From Mesorhizobium sp. B4-1-3 (lineage in GTDB: Bacteria; Pseudomonadota; Alphaproteobacteria; Rhizobiales; Rhizobiaceae): 64,000 nt of DNA. Shown one piece after another: positions 33,007 to 40,799 of the stretch. The stretch covers positions 124,001-188,000 of the forward strand of contig NZ_VFTG01000005.1 of NCBI RefSeq assembly GCF_006439355.1, in the 5' to 3' direction. Under the pieces are notes generated by a model that saw only the letters and a program-made list of their open reading frames with translations, was not told where the DNA came from and searched no databases. Each line of letters opens with the position of its first letter. Within the stretch, counting starts at the first letter, position 1. The translations under genes were made by a program, and so were the position numbers.

Positions 33007-34579
33007 CCACAACGCAGCGCTGCGCCCGAAGACGGGCGCTTCTGATGACGAGCGGGTGATAAAACTCGCCGTGCTCGCGGTCGGCGGCCAGGGCGGCGGC
33101 GTGCTTGCCGACTGGATCACCGACGTCGCAGAGCGCAACGGCTATATCGCGCAATCGACCTCCGTCGCCGGCGTCGCCCAGCGCACCGGCGCCACGATCT
33201 ATTACATCGAGATGGCCCGCGACACCGGCCGGCTGCCGGTCTTTGCGCTGTCGCCGTCACAGGGCGACGTCGACATCCTGATCGCGGCCGAACTGATGGA
33301 GGCCGGCCGCGCCATCATCCGCGGTTTCGTCACGCCCGAGCGCACAACGCTGATTACGTCCTCGCACCGCATCGCCGCCGTCTCGGAAAAGATCGAGCCG
33401 GGTGACGGCCGCGCCTCGTCGGAGAAGGTCCACGCGACGGCGCAAGCCGCGGCCAAGCGCTTCATCGCCTTCGACATGGAAAAGATCGCTGCCGACAATG
33501 GCACGATGATTTCGGCCAGCCTGCTCGGTGCGCTGGCCGGTTCCGACGCGCTGCCCCTCACACGTGAAAGCTACGAGCAGGCGATCGGCGCCGGCGGCCG
33601 CGGCGTGAAAGCCAGCCTCGCCGCCTTCGGCGCCGCCTGTGACCGCGCGCGCGGCATCGCGGCCGCGCCGACGGGCGAGCAGGCAGCGAAGCCTGCTGTG
33701 GCCGAACCCAGATCGGGGGCGAAGGTCAGCGGACCCGAAACCTTGCTGAAAGGCTGGCAGGAGCTTGCCGCCCGCGTCGCGGCGTTGCCGAAACCGTCGC
33801 GCGACATGGCCGAGCGCGGGCTGAAGAAGGTGGTCGATTATCAGGACATCGCCTATGGCGGCGAATATCTCGAGCGGCTGGACAAGGCCGTCGCGCTCGA
33901 CAACGCGGAGCGCGGCTACGCGCTGTCGATCGCCGCGGCAAAGCATCTCGCCAATGCCATGTGCTACGACGACATGATCCGCGTCGCCGATCTGAAGACT
34001 CGTTCGACGCGCGACAAGCGCGTGCGCAAGGAGGTCGGCGTCAAGGAAGGCTCGGTCCTGCAGGTCACCGAATATTTTCACCCGCGCATCGAGGAGTTCT
34101 GCGGCACGCTGCCGGCGGGGCTCGGCAGCTACATCGAGAATCGCCCGAAGCTCGCCGCCTTCCTCGACCGCCGCATCAATCGCGGCCGCCACATCCGCAC
34201 CGACAGTTTCACCGGCTTCACCATGCTGTGGTTCATCGGCGGCCTGCGCCGCTGGCGCCGCCGCCTGCTGCGCCATAAGGCGGAGCTCGAGCATCTTGAG
34301 CGCTGGTATAGCCTGGCGCTTAGCCATGCGCGCCAGGACTACGCTTTGGCCACCGAGATCCTGAACTGCCGCCGGCTGATCAAGGGCTACAGCGACACCC
34401 ATGCCCGCGCCCAGTCGAAATTCGACCGCGTGCTCTCGGCGCTGCCGACGCTCAAGGGCCGCGAAGACGCCGCCGACTGGATCCGCCGCCTGCGCGAGGC
34501 GGCGCTGAAGGACGAGAAGGGCGACATGCTGGACGGCGCATTGAAGACCGTGGCGACGCTCAACGAAGGCGCCGCCTGA
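32999..34579 (+). CDS. Indolepyruvate oxidoreductase-like beta subunit with long C-terminal extension
   Basis: A 526-residue protein. Residues 15-210 are the gamma/beta-type domain of 2-oxoacid oxidoreductases (LAVLAVGGQGGGVLADWI, VAQRTGATIYYIEMA). Residues from about 240 onward are the helical extension found fused to this subunit in aerobic proteobacteria (DYQDIAYGGEYLERLDKAV, YFHPRIEEFCGTLPAGLGSYI). The gene overlaps the alpha subunit by eight bases, which implies a 1:1 complex. It closes the plus arm of the cluster. The enzyme would be cytoplasmic and pass electrons to ferredoxin or another carrier. The substrate is inferred from neighbours. Confidence 0.9.
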   Translation: MLDHNAALRPKTGASDDERVIKLAVLAVGGQGGGVLADWITDVAERNGYIAQSTSVAGVAQRTGATIYYIEMARDTGRLPVFALSPSQGDVDILIAAELMEAGRAIIRGFVTPERTTLITSSHRIAAVSEKIEPGDGRASSEKVHATAQAAAKRFIAFDMEKIAADNGTMISASLLGALAGSDALPLTRESYEQAIGAGGRGVKASLAAFGAACDRARGIAAAPTGEQAAKPAVAEPRSGAKVSGPETLLKGWQELAARVAALPKPSRDMAERGLKKVVDYQDIAYGGEYLERLDKAVALDNAERGYALSIAAAKHLANAMCYDDMIRVADLKTRSTRDKRVRKEVGVKEGSVLQVTEYFHPRIEEFCGTLPAGLGSYIENRPKLAAFLDRRINRGRHIRTDSFTGFTMLWFIGGLRRWRRRLLRHKAELEHLERWYSLALSHARQDYALATEILNCRRLIKGYSDTHARAQSKFDRVLSALPTLKGREDAADWIRRLREAALKDEKGDMLDGALKTVATLNEGAA

Positions 34580-34624
34580 TAACGAGGATGTGATCCATCT
34601 CGCCCCGACGGAATCCGGCCCCAT

Positions 34625-34641
34625 CCTCCGTTTCACGGAGG
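34625..34641 (+). other. Small hairpin upstream of the GCG-CRPN gene
   Basis: CCTCCGTTTCACGGAGG folds into a 7-bp stem with a 3-base loop, ending 25 bases before the ATG at 34667. There is no T-run, so it is not an obvious terminator. It may be a leader structure or a protein-binding palindrome. Confidence 0.4.
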
Positions 34642-34666
34642 TAGGGACGAATTACGGAGACAATGC

Positions 34667-34936
34667 ATGTTCGCAAAATACTTTCTGCCCATCGCCTTGG
34701 CCGCCGGCACCTTGATGCTGTCCGGCGCCGGCTCCGAGGCTATGCCGCTTATCAAGCCAAGTGCCACGCCGCTGCCGCTCGAGAGCGTCGGCTGGCGCTG
34801 CGGCCCCGGCTGGCACATGAACCGCTGGGGCAGATGCGTGCCGAATGGCCGGGTGATCATCCGCCCGATGCATGTGCGCCACTGGCACCCCGGCTTCTGG
34901 TTTCACGGCCGTTGGCACCCCGGTTTCTGGAGCTGA
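34667..34936 (+). CDS. GCG-CRPN-type small secreted protein
   Basis: An 89-residue protein with a signal peptide (MFAKYFLPIALAAGTLMLSGAGSEA). Its short mature part holds the motif CGPGWHMNRWGRCVPNG, the hallmark of the GCG-CRPN family (here WRCGPG rather than WGCGPG). The tail is His/Trp/Arg-rich (HVRHWHPGFWFHGRWHPGF), which could bind metals or cell-wall material. GGAG lies seven bases before the ATG. A clear intrinsic terminator follows. A relative is encoded on the other strand at 38265. The two cysteines probably form a disulfide in the periplasm. The function is unknown. Confidence 0.85.
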   Translation: MFAKYFLPIALAAGTLMLSGAGSEAMPLIKPSATPLPLESVGWRCGPGWHMNRWGRCVPNGRVIIRPMHVRHWHPGFWFHGRWHPGFWS

Positions 34937-34955
34937 TGACCCGTCGAAGGGATCG

Positions 34956-34988
34956 ACGCCCACGCTGGAAACGACGCGGGCGTTTTTT
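34956..34988 (+). terminator. Intrinsic terminator after the GCG-CRPN gene
   Basis: ACGCCC at 34956-34961 pairs with GGGCGT at 34978-34983, extended by CG/CG after one mismatch. It is followed at once by a run of six T residues, 20 bases after the stop codon. Confidence 0.75.
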
Positions 34989-35029
34989 GTTGAGTTTCCC
35001 GCGCGAGGGTTCAGACAGGCCAAAGAGAG

Positions 35030-35162
35030 AGAAGCCGGCAGGACAGCGCCCTGCCGGACATCTCCCTCGCAACGGGTCTACGGCATGCATACATTTCCAG
35101 ATGGCTGGTTTGGCTATAGCGTGCATGCCAACTTGGCATTGTCCAATATAGCGCTTATCGAC
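35030..35162. other. Gene-free stretch with a truncated family A repeat and an orphan palindrome
   Basis: No gene is supported between 34937 and 35445. GCCGGCAGGACAGCGCCCTG and CCGGACATCTCCC (35034-35067) look like a remnant of the family A repeat. ATGCCAACTTGGCAT at 35125-35139 is an exact palindrome around a central C that resembles a repressor site, and GGCATGCA/TGCATGCC arms flank the segment at 35082-35129. Confidence 0.4.
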
Positions 35163-35320
35163 CCCCACTCCGTCTCGGCTTCGCCGAGCCACCTCTCCCC
35201 CGATCGACGGGGTAGAGGAAGGCGCCAAGCTTCTTGCCGTCACGCTCGTCCGGCAACGCTCCTTCCTTTCCCTCCGGAGGGGGGAAAGGTGGCGCTGCGG
35301 AGCAGCGACGGATTGGGGGA
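35163..35320. repeat. Intergenic inverted-repeat element, family C
   Basis: The left arm has CCCCACTCCGTC, GCCACCTCTCCCCCGATCGA and GGGGTAGAGGAA. The right arm has TTCCTTTCCCTCCGG, AGGGGGGAAAGGTGGC and CAGCGACGGATTGGGG. The two are imperfect inverted copies about 45 bases apart. The layout is the same as in families A and B but the sequence differs. Confidence 0.6.
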
Positions 35321-35445
35321 ACCACGTGGCAATCAAGCTTCGGCCTGATAAGTCACGCCAGGCGCGAAGGATCGCGGCTGATCTCATCTTGCGCTGCTGC
35401 GTTCCTTGCCAACGGGCGCCTGTCGCCGGCAGGCAAACCCAGCGC

Positions 35446-36684
35446 TCACACCACCAGATCCCGCATCGGCTTCACCGCAGCCGACTCAGGAAACACCTTG
35501 TCGCCAAGCACTGCCGCCGACAGGCCGAACTGGTCCGCCAGCAGCCCCTTCAGCACCGCGCGCACATCGCTTGTCGGCGCAAGGTCGCGCTGCTCGTAGA
35601 GCTGTGCCGGCTTCAGTCCCGGCCAGTCGGCGATGACGCGGCCGCCCCTGATCGCGCCACCGGCTAGAAGCACCACCGTGCCCGTTCCGTGGTCGGTGCC
35701 GACAGTGCCGTTGATGCGGGCTGTGCGGCCAAACTCGGTAATCGCGACGACCGCCGTGTCCTGCCAGCGCCCGCCGAGCCCCTTCTCGAATTCCTCGAAG
35801 GCACCGTCGAGGCCGCCGAGCAGGTTGGCGAGCCGGCCGGAGGCGCCGCCTTCGTTGACATGCGTGTCCCAGCCGTCGAAGGCGAGCGCTGCGATGCGCG
35901 GCCCGTCGTCTGCAGCCATCAGCTTCGCCGCGCCTTGCGCCGACTGGCGCATGCCGGCGGCATTGTCGAGGCCGCCTTTCGGCTTCATCGTCTTGCCCCC
36001 GAGTTGGTCGCCCATCGCCATGCGGTCGGCGTCGAGTCCTTTCTGAAGTGCTGCGGCCAATACCGGGTCGCGATGATTGTAGAGATCGAGCACGCGCTCG
36101 GCCAAAGCATCGCCGGGCGCCGGCAGCGCCTGCGGCGCCCAGCCGAGCACGGGCGCGCCGCCGCGGATCACCAGCGGCGTCGAAGGCCCGACCGCCAGCC
36201 CGCCGAGCTTAGCCACGCGCTCGCCCGCCGGCAGGCTGGCCAGCGCCCGGTTGAGCCAGCCGGTCGTGGCGTTGCCGGGGCCCGGCAGACCGCTTTCCAG
36301 CACGTCCTGGCCGTCGAAATGCGAGCGATCGCGATAGCCAGTCGCAGCGGCGTGCACCACCGCCGCCTGGCTCGCCTTGAACAGGCGCGCAAACACCGGC
36401 ATTGCCGGGTTGACGGCGAAGAAACCGTCGAGCGGCAATGCCGGGTTGGCGCCTGAGAGCGAAAGCGCGATATCGCCATGCAGGCCGGCATAATCCGGAT
36501 CGCCGACCGGCCCGACGGTAGATAGTCCGTCCAGTGCGCCGCGCAGCAGGATGACGATCAGGCGCGGGTCGCGCTTGTCGGCCGCGCGCGCGAAACGCGG
36601 CAGGTAGGCCCAGGCAAACAGCGCGCCGCCGCTCATCAGCACCGCGCGGCGGGACAGGCTGGGGGTTTCGCAAAGAAGGCTCAT
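35446..36684 (-). CDS. DUF1501 domain-containing protein, Tat-exported
   Basis: A 412-residue protein with a twin-arginine leader (LSRRAVLMSGGALFAWAYLP) and a DUF1501 body, a distant alkaline-phosphatase/sulfatase-like fold: RLIVILLRGALDGLSTVGPVGDPDY near residue 40, and further on FDGWDTHVNEGG, then VVAITEFGRTARINGTVGTDHG, which carries the conserved Asp and His residues expected for metal binding. It probably acts in the periplasm. It follows the DUF1800 gene by 16 bases. The two families are found together in many bacteria and presumably form one system, but no reaction is known for the pair. Confidence 0.9.
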   Translation of the reverse strand: MSLLCETPSLSRRAVLMSGGALFAWAYLPRFARAADKRDPRLIVILLRGALDGLSTVGPVGDPDYAGLHGDIALSLSGANPALPLDGFFAVNPAMPVFARLFKASQAAVVHAAATGYRDRSHFDGQDVLESGLPGPGNATTGWLNRALASLPAGERVAKLGGLAVGPSTPLVIRGGAPVLGWAPQALPAPGDALAERVLDLYNHRDPVLAAALQKGLDADRMAMGDQLGGKTMKPKGGLDNAAGMRQSAQGAAKLMAADDGPRIAALAFDGWDTHVNEGGASGRLANLLGGLDGAFEEFEKGLGGRWQDTAVVAITEFGRTARINGTVGTDHGTGTVVLLAGGAIRGGRVIADWPGLKPAQLYEQRDLAPTSDVRAVLKGLLADQFGLSAAVLGDKVFPESAAVKPMRDLVV

Positions 36685-36700
36685 GGCCGCATCTCCATTG

Positions 36701-38158
36701 CTACCGGCGCTGGAATTCCGGCGCCATCAACAGCAGCGCCAGGCCCTGCTGCTTGGACTCAGCGCGCGAAATCGCCTGCCGTGTTTCGGCCGAGGCGGAC
36801 GTGCCGATCAGCGACGCCAGTGTCTCGTCGGGATCGCCGATGTCGTCCGTCTGCTTCGCGGCCTGCCAGGCGATGTCGAGCCGCGTCTTGAGACCCTCGG
36901 CGGAGGCCCATGCATCGGTCCGGTCGGAAAAGCCGTTCGGCCCTGGCGGCCGCCACAGCGGCTCGCCGAGCACGCTCAGCCAGCGAAGCGACCGTTGCGG
37001 TTCGTTGCCGGCGGTGGCGCCGACCGCCCGCCGCAGCGCCACGACAAAGTCCAAGGGCGAGCGCAGCTTGGTCAGCGGCGTCGACCAGGCTTCGGGCATG
37101 TCGATCAGCGTCAAGGCGATCGAGCGCAGGTCGCCGTCGGTCTTGGTGAAGACCGTAGCGAGGCGAGCGATCGCCGCCGGCGGTGGATCGTCCGCGATGA
37201 AATGGCGGGCAAGCTTGCTGGCGATATGCTGTGCCGTGGCCGGGTGGCGGGCAATGCCGTTGAGCGCCGCCTCCGCCTGGCCCATGCCGCCGTCGGGATA
37301 GGTCTTGCCGAGCAGCATCGCCTTGCCTGGCTGGTGCGCGTTGGCGTTGAAGACGAAGGTCCCCGGTTCTCCCAGCCGTCCCTCGCGGCCGGCCATCGTC
37401 CAGCCGGTCAGCATGGCGGCGAAACTGGTCACGTCGGCCTGGGTATAGCCGCTGCCGACGCCCAGCGTGTGCAACTCCAGGATCTCGCGGGCGAGGTTCT
37501 CGTTGAGGCCGCGTCCGCGCCGCTTGCCGGCGCGGGAATCGGGGCCGATGGACTGCTGGTTGTCGAGATAGAACAGCATGGCCGGGTGGTGCTCGACGGC
37601 CAAAAGCATATCGGCGAAGCGGCCGAGCACGAAGGGGCGGATCGCCTCGCGTTCGAAGGCGCCCGCGCAGGCACGCACGACCGGGGCCTTGGCGACGGAA
37701 ACGCAGAAATGGTTCGACCAGAAGCCGACCAGCCGCTCCACGAAGCCGGGCGTCGCGGCGAGCGCCTTGTCGAACCGGGCCTGCGCCTCGTCGCGATAGA
37801 TATCGGCCTCGACACGTGGCACCGACGGCTTGGCTTTTGTCACGCCCGGGCCGGCTGGATCATCCGCTGCCATCGGCTGCACGGCCGCCGCCGCCTTCTC
37901 ATCCCGCGCCGCCTTGCGCTCCATGGCCGCCGTCATGCTGGCCTGGATCGCCGCAGTGCTGTCCAGCAGTCCGGCATTCCGCGGGTCGGCGGGGGAAATC
38001 AGCGCGATGTCCTGCTGCTTGAGCTCGGCCACTAGGTAGCCGCGCGGATCGGCGGCGATCTTGCCGAAATCGTCGCCGGGCCTTGCGCCGAGGCCGAAGC
38101 GGTGGAGCGCCACCAGCGTCGGATCAGGCCAGGCGGATTGTGAAACCGGTGCGGCCAA
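36701..38158 (-). CDS. DUF1800 domain-containing protein
   Basis: A 485-residue member of the DUF1800 family. It has the family opening ALHRFGLGARPGDD, the middle segment VGFWSNHFCVSVAK, and the NLAREILELHTLGVGSGYTQADV signature with its conserved Glu, Leu and His. I prefer TTG 38158, five bases after GGAGG. A TTG at 38218 would add 20 residues but has no good ribosome site. No signal peptide is evident with either start, unlike its DUF1501 partner immediately downstream. The two genes are almost certainly one operon. The function is unknown. Confidence 0.85.
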   Translation of the reverse strand: MAAPVSQSAWPDPTLVALHRFGLGARPGDDFGKIAADPRGYLVAELKQQDIALISPADPRNAGLLDSTAAIQASMTAAMERKAARDEKAAAAVQPMAADDPAGPGVTKAKPSVPRVEADIYRDEAQARFDKALAATPGFVERLVGFWSNHFCVSVAKAPVVRACAGAFEREAIRPFVLGRFADMLLAVEHHPAMLFYLDNQQSIGPDSRAGKRRGRGLNENLAREILELHTLGVGSGYTQADVTSFAAMLTGWTMAGREGRLGEPGTFVFNANAHQPGKAMLLGKTYPDGGMGQAEAALNGIARHPATAQHIASKLARHFIADDPPPAAIARLATVFTKTDGDLRSIALTLIDMPEAWSTPLTKLRSPLDFVVALRRAVGATAGNEPQRSLRWLSVLGEPLWRPPGPNGFSDRTDAWASAEGLKTRLDIAWQAAKQTDDIGDPDETLASLIGTSASAETRQAISRAESKQQGLALLLMAPEFQRR

Positions 38159-38264
38159 CGAAGCCTCCGTCCGAAGCCGACGCAGACCGCGCCGGTCGAC
38201 ATGTTCCAATGATCGCAAGAGCGCTCACGGCGCCGGCCGCAGCACCGGCGCCACGAGCGGGCCG

Positions 38265-38552
38265 TCACCAGCGGCGCCAGTGGTGCCAGCGGTGGTAAGG
38301 ATGCCAGACCGGGCCGATATAGACGCGGGGTCCGCCCCAGTAATAATAACCGGGATAGATCGCGCGGCGATTGGGCACGCAGCGGCCCCAGTAGTTGGGA
38401 TGCCAGCCCGGACCGCAGCCCCAGGCGACATGCTCTATCGTTGCCGGCGCAGGTGCGACCGGTGCGATCGGCATCGCCGAGGCGGCGCTTGCGGCGGCCG
38501 TGCCGCCGATGGCGAGCGCTGCTGCGAGTGAATATTTCGTCAGACTGTTCAT
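38265..38552 (-). CDS. GCG-CRPN-type small secreted protein
   Basis: A 95-residue protein with a signal peptide (MNSLTKYSLAAALAIGGT, cleavage near the ASAM region) and the complete family motif WGCGPGWHPNYWGRCVPN. The tail is rich in Tyr, Trp, His and Arg (YYWGGPRVYIG, HRWHHWRRW). It is similar in design to the 34667-34936 product but reads the opposite way and has a different tail. It lies upstream of DUF1800/DUF1501 and downstream of the sigma-factor genes, all on the minus strand, so it could belong to the same regulon. Its role in the envelope is unknown. Confidence 0.85.
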   Translation of the reverse strand: MNSLTKYSLAAALAIGGTAAASAASAMPIAPVAPAPATIEHVAWGCGPGWHPNYWGRCVPNRRAIYPGYYYWGGPRVYIGPVWHPYHRWHHWRRW

Positions 38553-38663
38553 GGCGTACTCCCGAAGGTTTCGAGCTTGAAGAGAACCTGCCCGCCGCTG
38601 AAGGCGGTCACAGGTCTGTCCCTCTTTCCCTTGAACGGAGCGCGCCCGCCTTTCCGTCGCTGC

Positions 38664-39107
38664 CTATGGCGATTTTTTTGCAGGCGGCGGCTGCCGGCCG
38701 GCGCGCCGAAGCAGTGCGTCCGCCAGCAATTGGCGATCCTCCGCCGATCCCGATGCGGCGAATTCGATGATGCGCTGTTCCAGCCGCGTGCGAATCGTGA
38801 CATCGGCGTTGCGCGCCCGCTCCAGGGCGGCGGCAAGCGCGTTGCTGTCGAGGGTGGGTTGCTGCAGCAGGTTCGCCGCCTCGCGCCGCGCGGCCTGCCC
38901 GTCGAGGATCACGTCGCGGGATTCGCGGCGCACCTCGCGCAGCGCCTGGCGGAAGACCTTGCGGTCGGCGGCCGGCAATCTGCCGCCGGCCGATTCCAGC
39001 GAAAAGCCCGGATTGGACTTGCCGATCAGCCAGCCGGCGCCGCCCGCGAGCGCGCCGATCAGAAAAACGTTGAGCACCAGGGATGCCGCGACGAGACGGG
39101 GGCTCAT
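38664..39107 (-). CDS. Periplasmic heavy-metal-sensor-like protein
   Basis: A 147-residue protein with one N-terminal membrane segment (residues 5-27, LVAASLVLNVFLIGALAGGAGWL). A helical periplasmic domain of the CnrX/Spy-like heavy-metal-resistance family follows (RQALREVRRESRDVILDGQAARREAANLL, then a long amphipathic helix). Start ATG 39107 overlaps the stop of the anti-sigma-like gene (ATGA) and follows GAGGAGGA. Beside an ECF sigma factor and a one-helix membrane protein it completes a Cnr-like three-part signalling set. It has few His or Cys residues, so metal sensing is uncertain. Confidence 0.8.
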   Translation of the reverse strand: MSPRLVAASLVLNVFLIGALAGGAGWLIGKSNPGFSLESAGGRLPAADRKVFRQALREVRRESRDVILDGQAARREAANLLQQPTLDSNALAAALERARNADVTIRTRLEQRIIEFAASGSAEDRQLLADALLRRAGRQPPPAKKSP

Positions 39108-39553
39108 AGATCCTCCTCGGTTTGGTCGACATCGGGGCCGGCGTCGCCGAAGGACGTCGCATTGGCGTCCATCACATAGTGATCGGGCTGGATATCCGGG
39201 CTGACGACGGTCACCAGCGCCAGCCCGGCCACGGCGCCGGCAAGCCCGACGCCGGCAAGCCCGAAGCCCAGCCACCAGAACCGCCGCCGGCGCTCCTGCC
39301 TGACCTCGGCCGCGGCGCGGGCGAGGATCGTGCGATGCAGTGCCGGCCCGGGTGCTTCGACCCGATGGCGGTCGAGCATGGTGTCGAGCCTGCCGGCGCG
39401 CCGCAGGACGGCGCGGCCCTCGTCGGTCTCGGCAAACAGCATCGCAGCGGCCTGATCGGCCGGCGGCCAGCGGTGCAAGGCGCTGCCATAGGCATCCGCC
39501 AGCGCGGCGAAGCGCCCGGCATCCATTGGCCCGTCCGAAGGTCTCTCAGCCAT
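39104..39553 (-). CDS. Single-pass membrane protein, putative anti-sigma factor
   Basis: A 149-residue protein with a cytoplasmic N-terminus of about 87 residues, one membrane helix (about 92-115, FWWLGFGLAGVGLAGAVAGLALVTVV) and a short acidic periplasmic end. The N-terminal helices (FAALADAYGSALHRWP, GRAVLRRAGRLDTMLDRH) have the size of an anti-sigma domain, but no zinc motif is seen. It lies 68 bases after the ECF sigma gene and overlaps the heavy-metal-sensor-like gene. Its role as the membrane anchor that holds the sigma factor inactive is inferred from this arrangement. Confidence 0.75.
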   Translation of the reverse strand: MAERPSDGPMDAGRFAALADAYGSALHRWPPADQAAAMLFAETDEGRAVLRRAGRLDTMLDRHRVEAPGPALHRTILARAAAEVRQERRRRFWWLGFGLAGVGLAGAVAGLALVTVVSPDIQPDHYVMDANATSFGDAGPDVDQTEEDL

Positions 39554-39621
39554 GTCGTTCCCCCTTCCGCCGTTCCGGCGAAGCCGTCCTTGCCCGCGAA
39601 GCCGCCAATGCCTTTGCTGTC

Positions 39622-40167
39622 TCAGTCATTGCCATCGTCTCCAACGAGCATGGCCTGCAAAGCGCGCCGGCCCCGCGCGAGCAAACTTTCCAGCGCATCG
39701 ACGCTGATCTGCATGACGCCGGCGGCCTCGATGTTGGACAGCTCCTGATAATAGACCAGCACGATCGCCTCGCGCTGGCGCGGCGCGAGGCGCTGCAGCG
39801 CCTGGTTGACCCTGCGCTCATCGTCCCCCGGCACGGCATCGGGAAGCGGTGCGTCATCGGCAACCTCCGGCAACTCGTCCGTCGTCCATTCGCGCCGGCG
39901 CCGCAGCCGGTCGTAGCAGAGGTTGAGCGCCACCCGGTGGATCCAGGTGTCGAATCTCGCGTGTCCCTGACGCCAGCCGGAGGCGTGGCGCCAGATGCGC
40001 ACGAAAGTCTCCTGAGCGACGTCCTCGGCCTCCGCCGCGTCGCCGAGCATCCTTGCGGCCAGGGCAAGGATGCGTGGCAGCTTGCGCGCCACCATCGCCT
40101 GCACGGCGGCGGGATCGCCGGCACCGATGCGGCGTACCAGTTCCTCGTCCGGATCGGCGCCCGTCAA
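39622..40167 (-). CDS. ECF-family RNA polymerase sigma factor
   Basis: A 181-residue group 4 sigma factor. Region 2 reads AARMLGDAAEAEDVAQETFVRIWRHA with FDTWIHRVALNLCYDRLRRRR. Region 4 reads ALQRLAPRQREAIVLVYYQELSNIEAAGVMQISVDALESLLARGRR, which binds the -35 element. The start is TTG 40167, preceded by GGGAG at eight bases. It is followed by a membrane anti-sigma candidate and a periplasmic sensor-like protein and preceded by an EF-hand gene. It probably drives its own cluster in response to an envelope or metal signal. Confidence 0.92.
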   Translation of the reverse strand: MTGADPDEELVRRIGAGDPAAVQAMVARKLPRILALAARMLGDAAEAEDVAQETFVRIWRHASGWRQGHARFDTWIHRVALNLCYDRLRRRREWTTDELPEVADDAPLPDAVPGDDERRVNQALQRLAPRQREAIVLVYYQELSNIEAAGVMQISVDALESLLARGRRALQAMLVGDDGND

Positions 40168-40209
40168 CAGGGGCGCTCCCGTGTGTCATTGCTCGGCATA
40201 ACCTCTTGG

Positions 40210-40644
40210 TCATTGCTCCTCATTGGGAGCGGTTTTGTGGCCCGGCCTCTCGTCGGCGCTGAGCACGCCGTCGCTATTCTTGTCGAGCCTGGCGAAGCGC
40301 TTGGCGAGGAAGGCGTCGAGCTCGCCCTTGTCGACGAAGCCGTCCTTGTTGGTGTCGATACGCGCAAAGGTTTTGGCCGGATCGCCCTTGGCCTTGCGCG
40401 CGGTCTGGAAAGCGGTCCATTCGGCGAGGCTGACCTTGCCGTCATTGTCGGTGTCGGCCCGCATGAACGCCTTTTCCCGGCGCGCCTCGAACTTTTCCAG
40501 CGTCAGGCCGGATTTGATTTGGCCCGACTTGGGGGCAGCCGAACTGTCCGGCGTCTGGGCGGGCGCGGGGGCAGGGGTCGTCTGGGCGACCGCGACAGCG
40601 GTCTGCAAGCCAAGGGCAAGGACAATTAGGATGGGGCGGATCAT
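40210..40644 (-). CDS. Secreted EF-hand calcium-binding protein
   Basis: A 144-residue protein with a signal peptide (MIRPILIVLALGLQTAVAVAQ) and three EF-hand-type loops: DTDNDGKVSLAEW (about residue 69), DTNKDGFVDKGEL (about 101) and DKNSDGVLSADE (about 124). A Pro/Ala linker follows the signal peptide. The calcium ligands at loop positions 1, 3, 5 and 12 are present in the first two loops. I use ATG 40644 with GGAGA upstream; longer readings add a leader that is not a signal. It lies 42 bases upstream of the ECF sigma gene on the same strand, so co-transcription is likely. It may buffer or sense calcium in the periplasm. Confidence 0.85.
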   Translation of the reverse strand: MIRPILIVLALGLQTAVAVAQTTPAPAPAQTPDSSAAPKSGQIKSGLTLEKFEARREKAFMRADTDNDGKVSLAEWTAFQTARKAKGDPAKTFARIDTNKDGFVDKGELDAFLAKRFARLDKNSDGVLSADERPGHKTAPNEEQ

Positions 40645-40799
40645 GCTCTCGTCTCCGGTTGGGCGCGGCCATTGGCGGCCACGCTTCAGCCGTTGAACGC
40701 GGCGACGAGCAAAATCCGTCGGTCCTTTTTCGACCGGACAGAAATCCCCGGGATCCGGCACTGCCAAACCGGAGGCTTTCCAGGGGCAGGAGGCGACGA

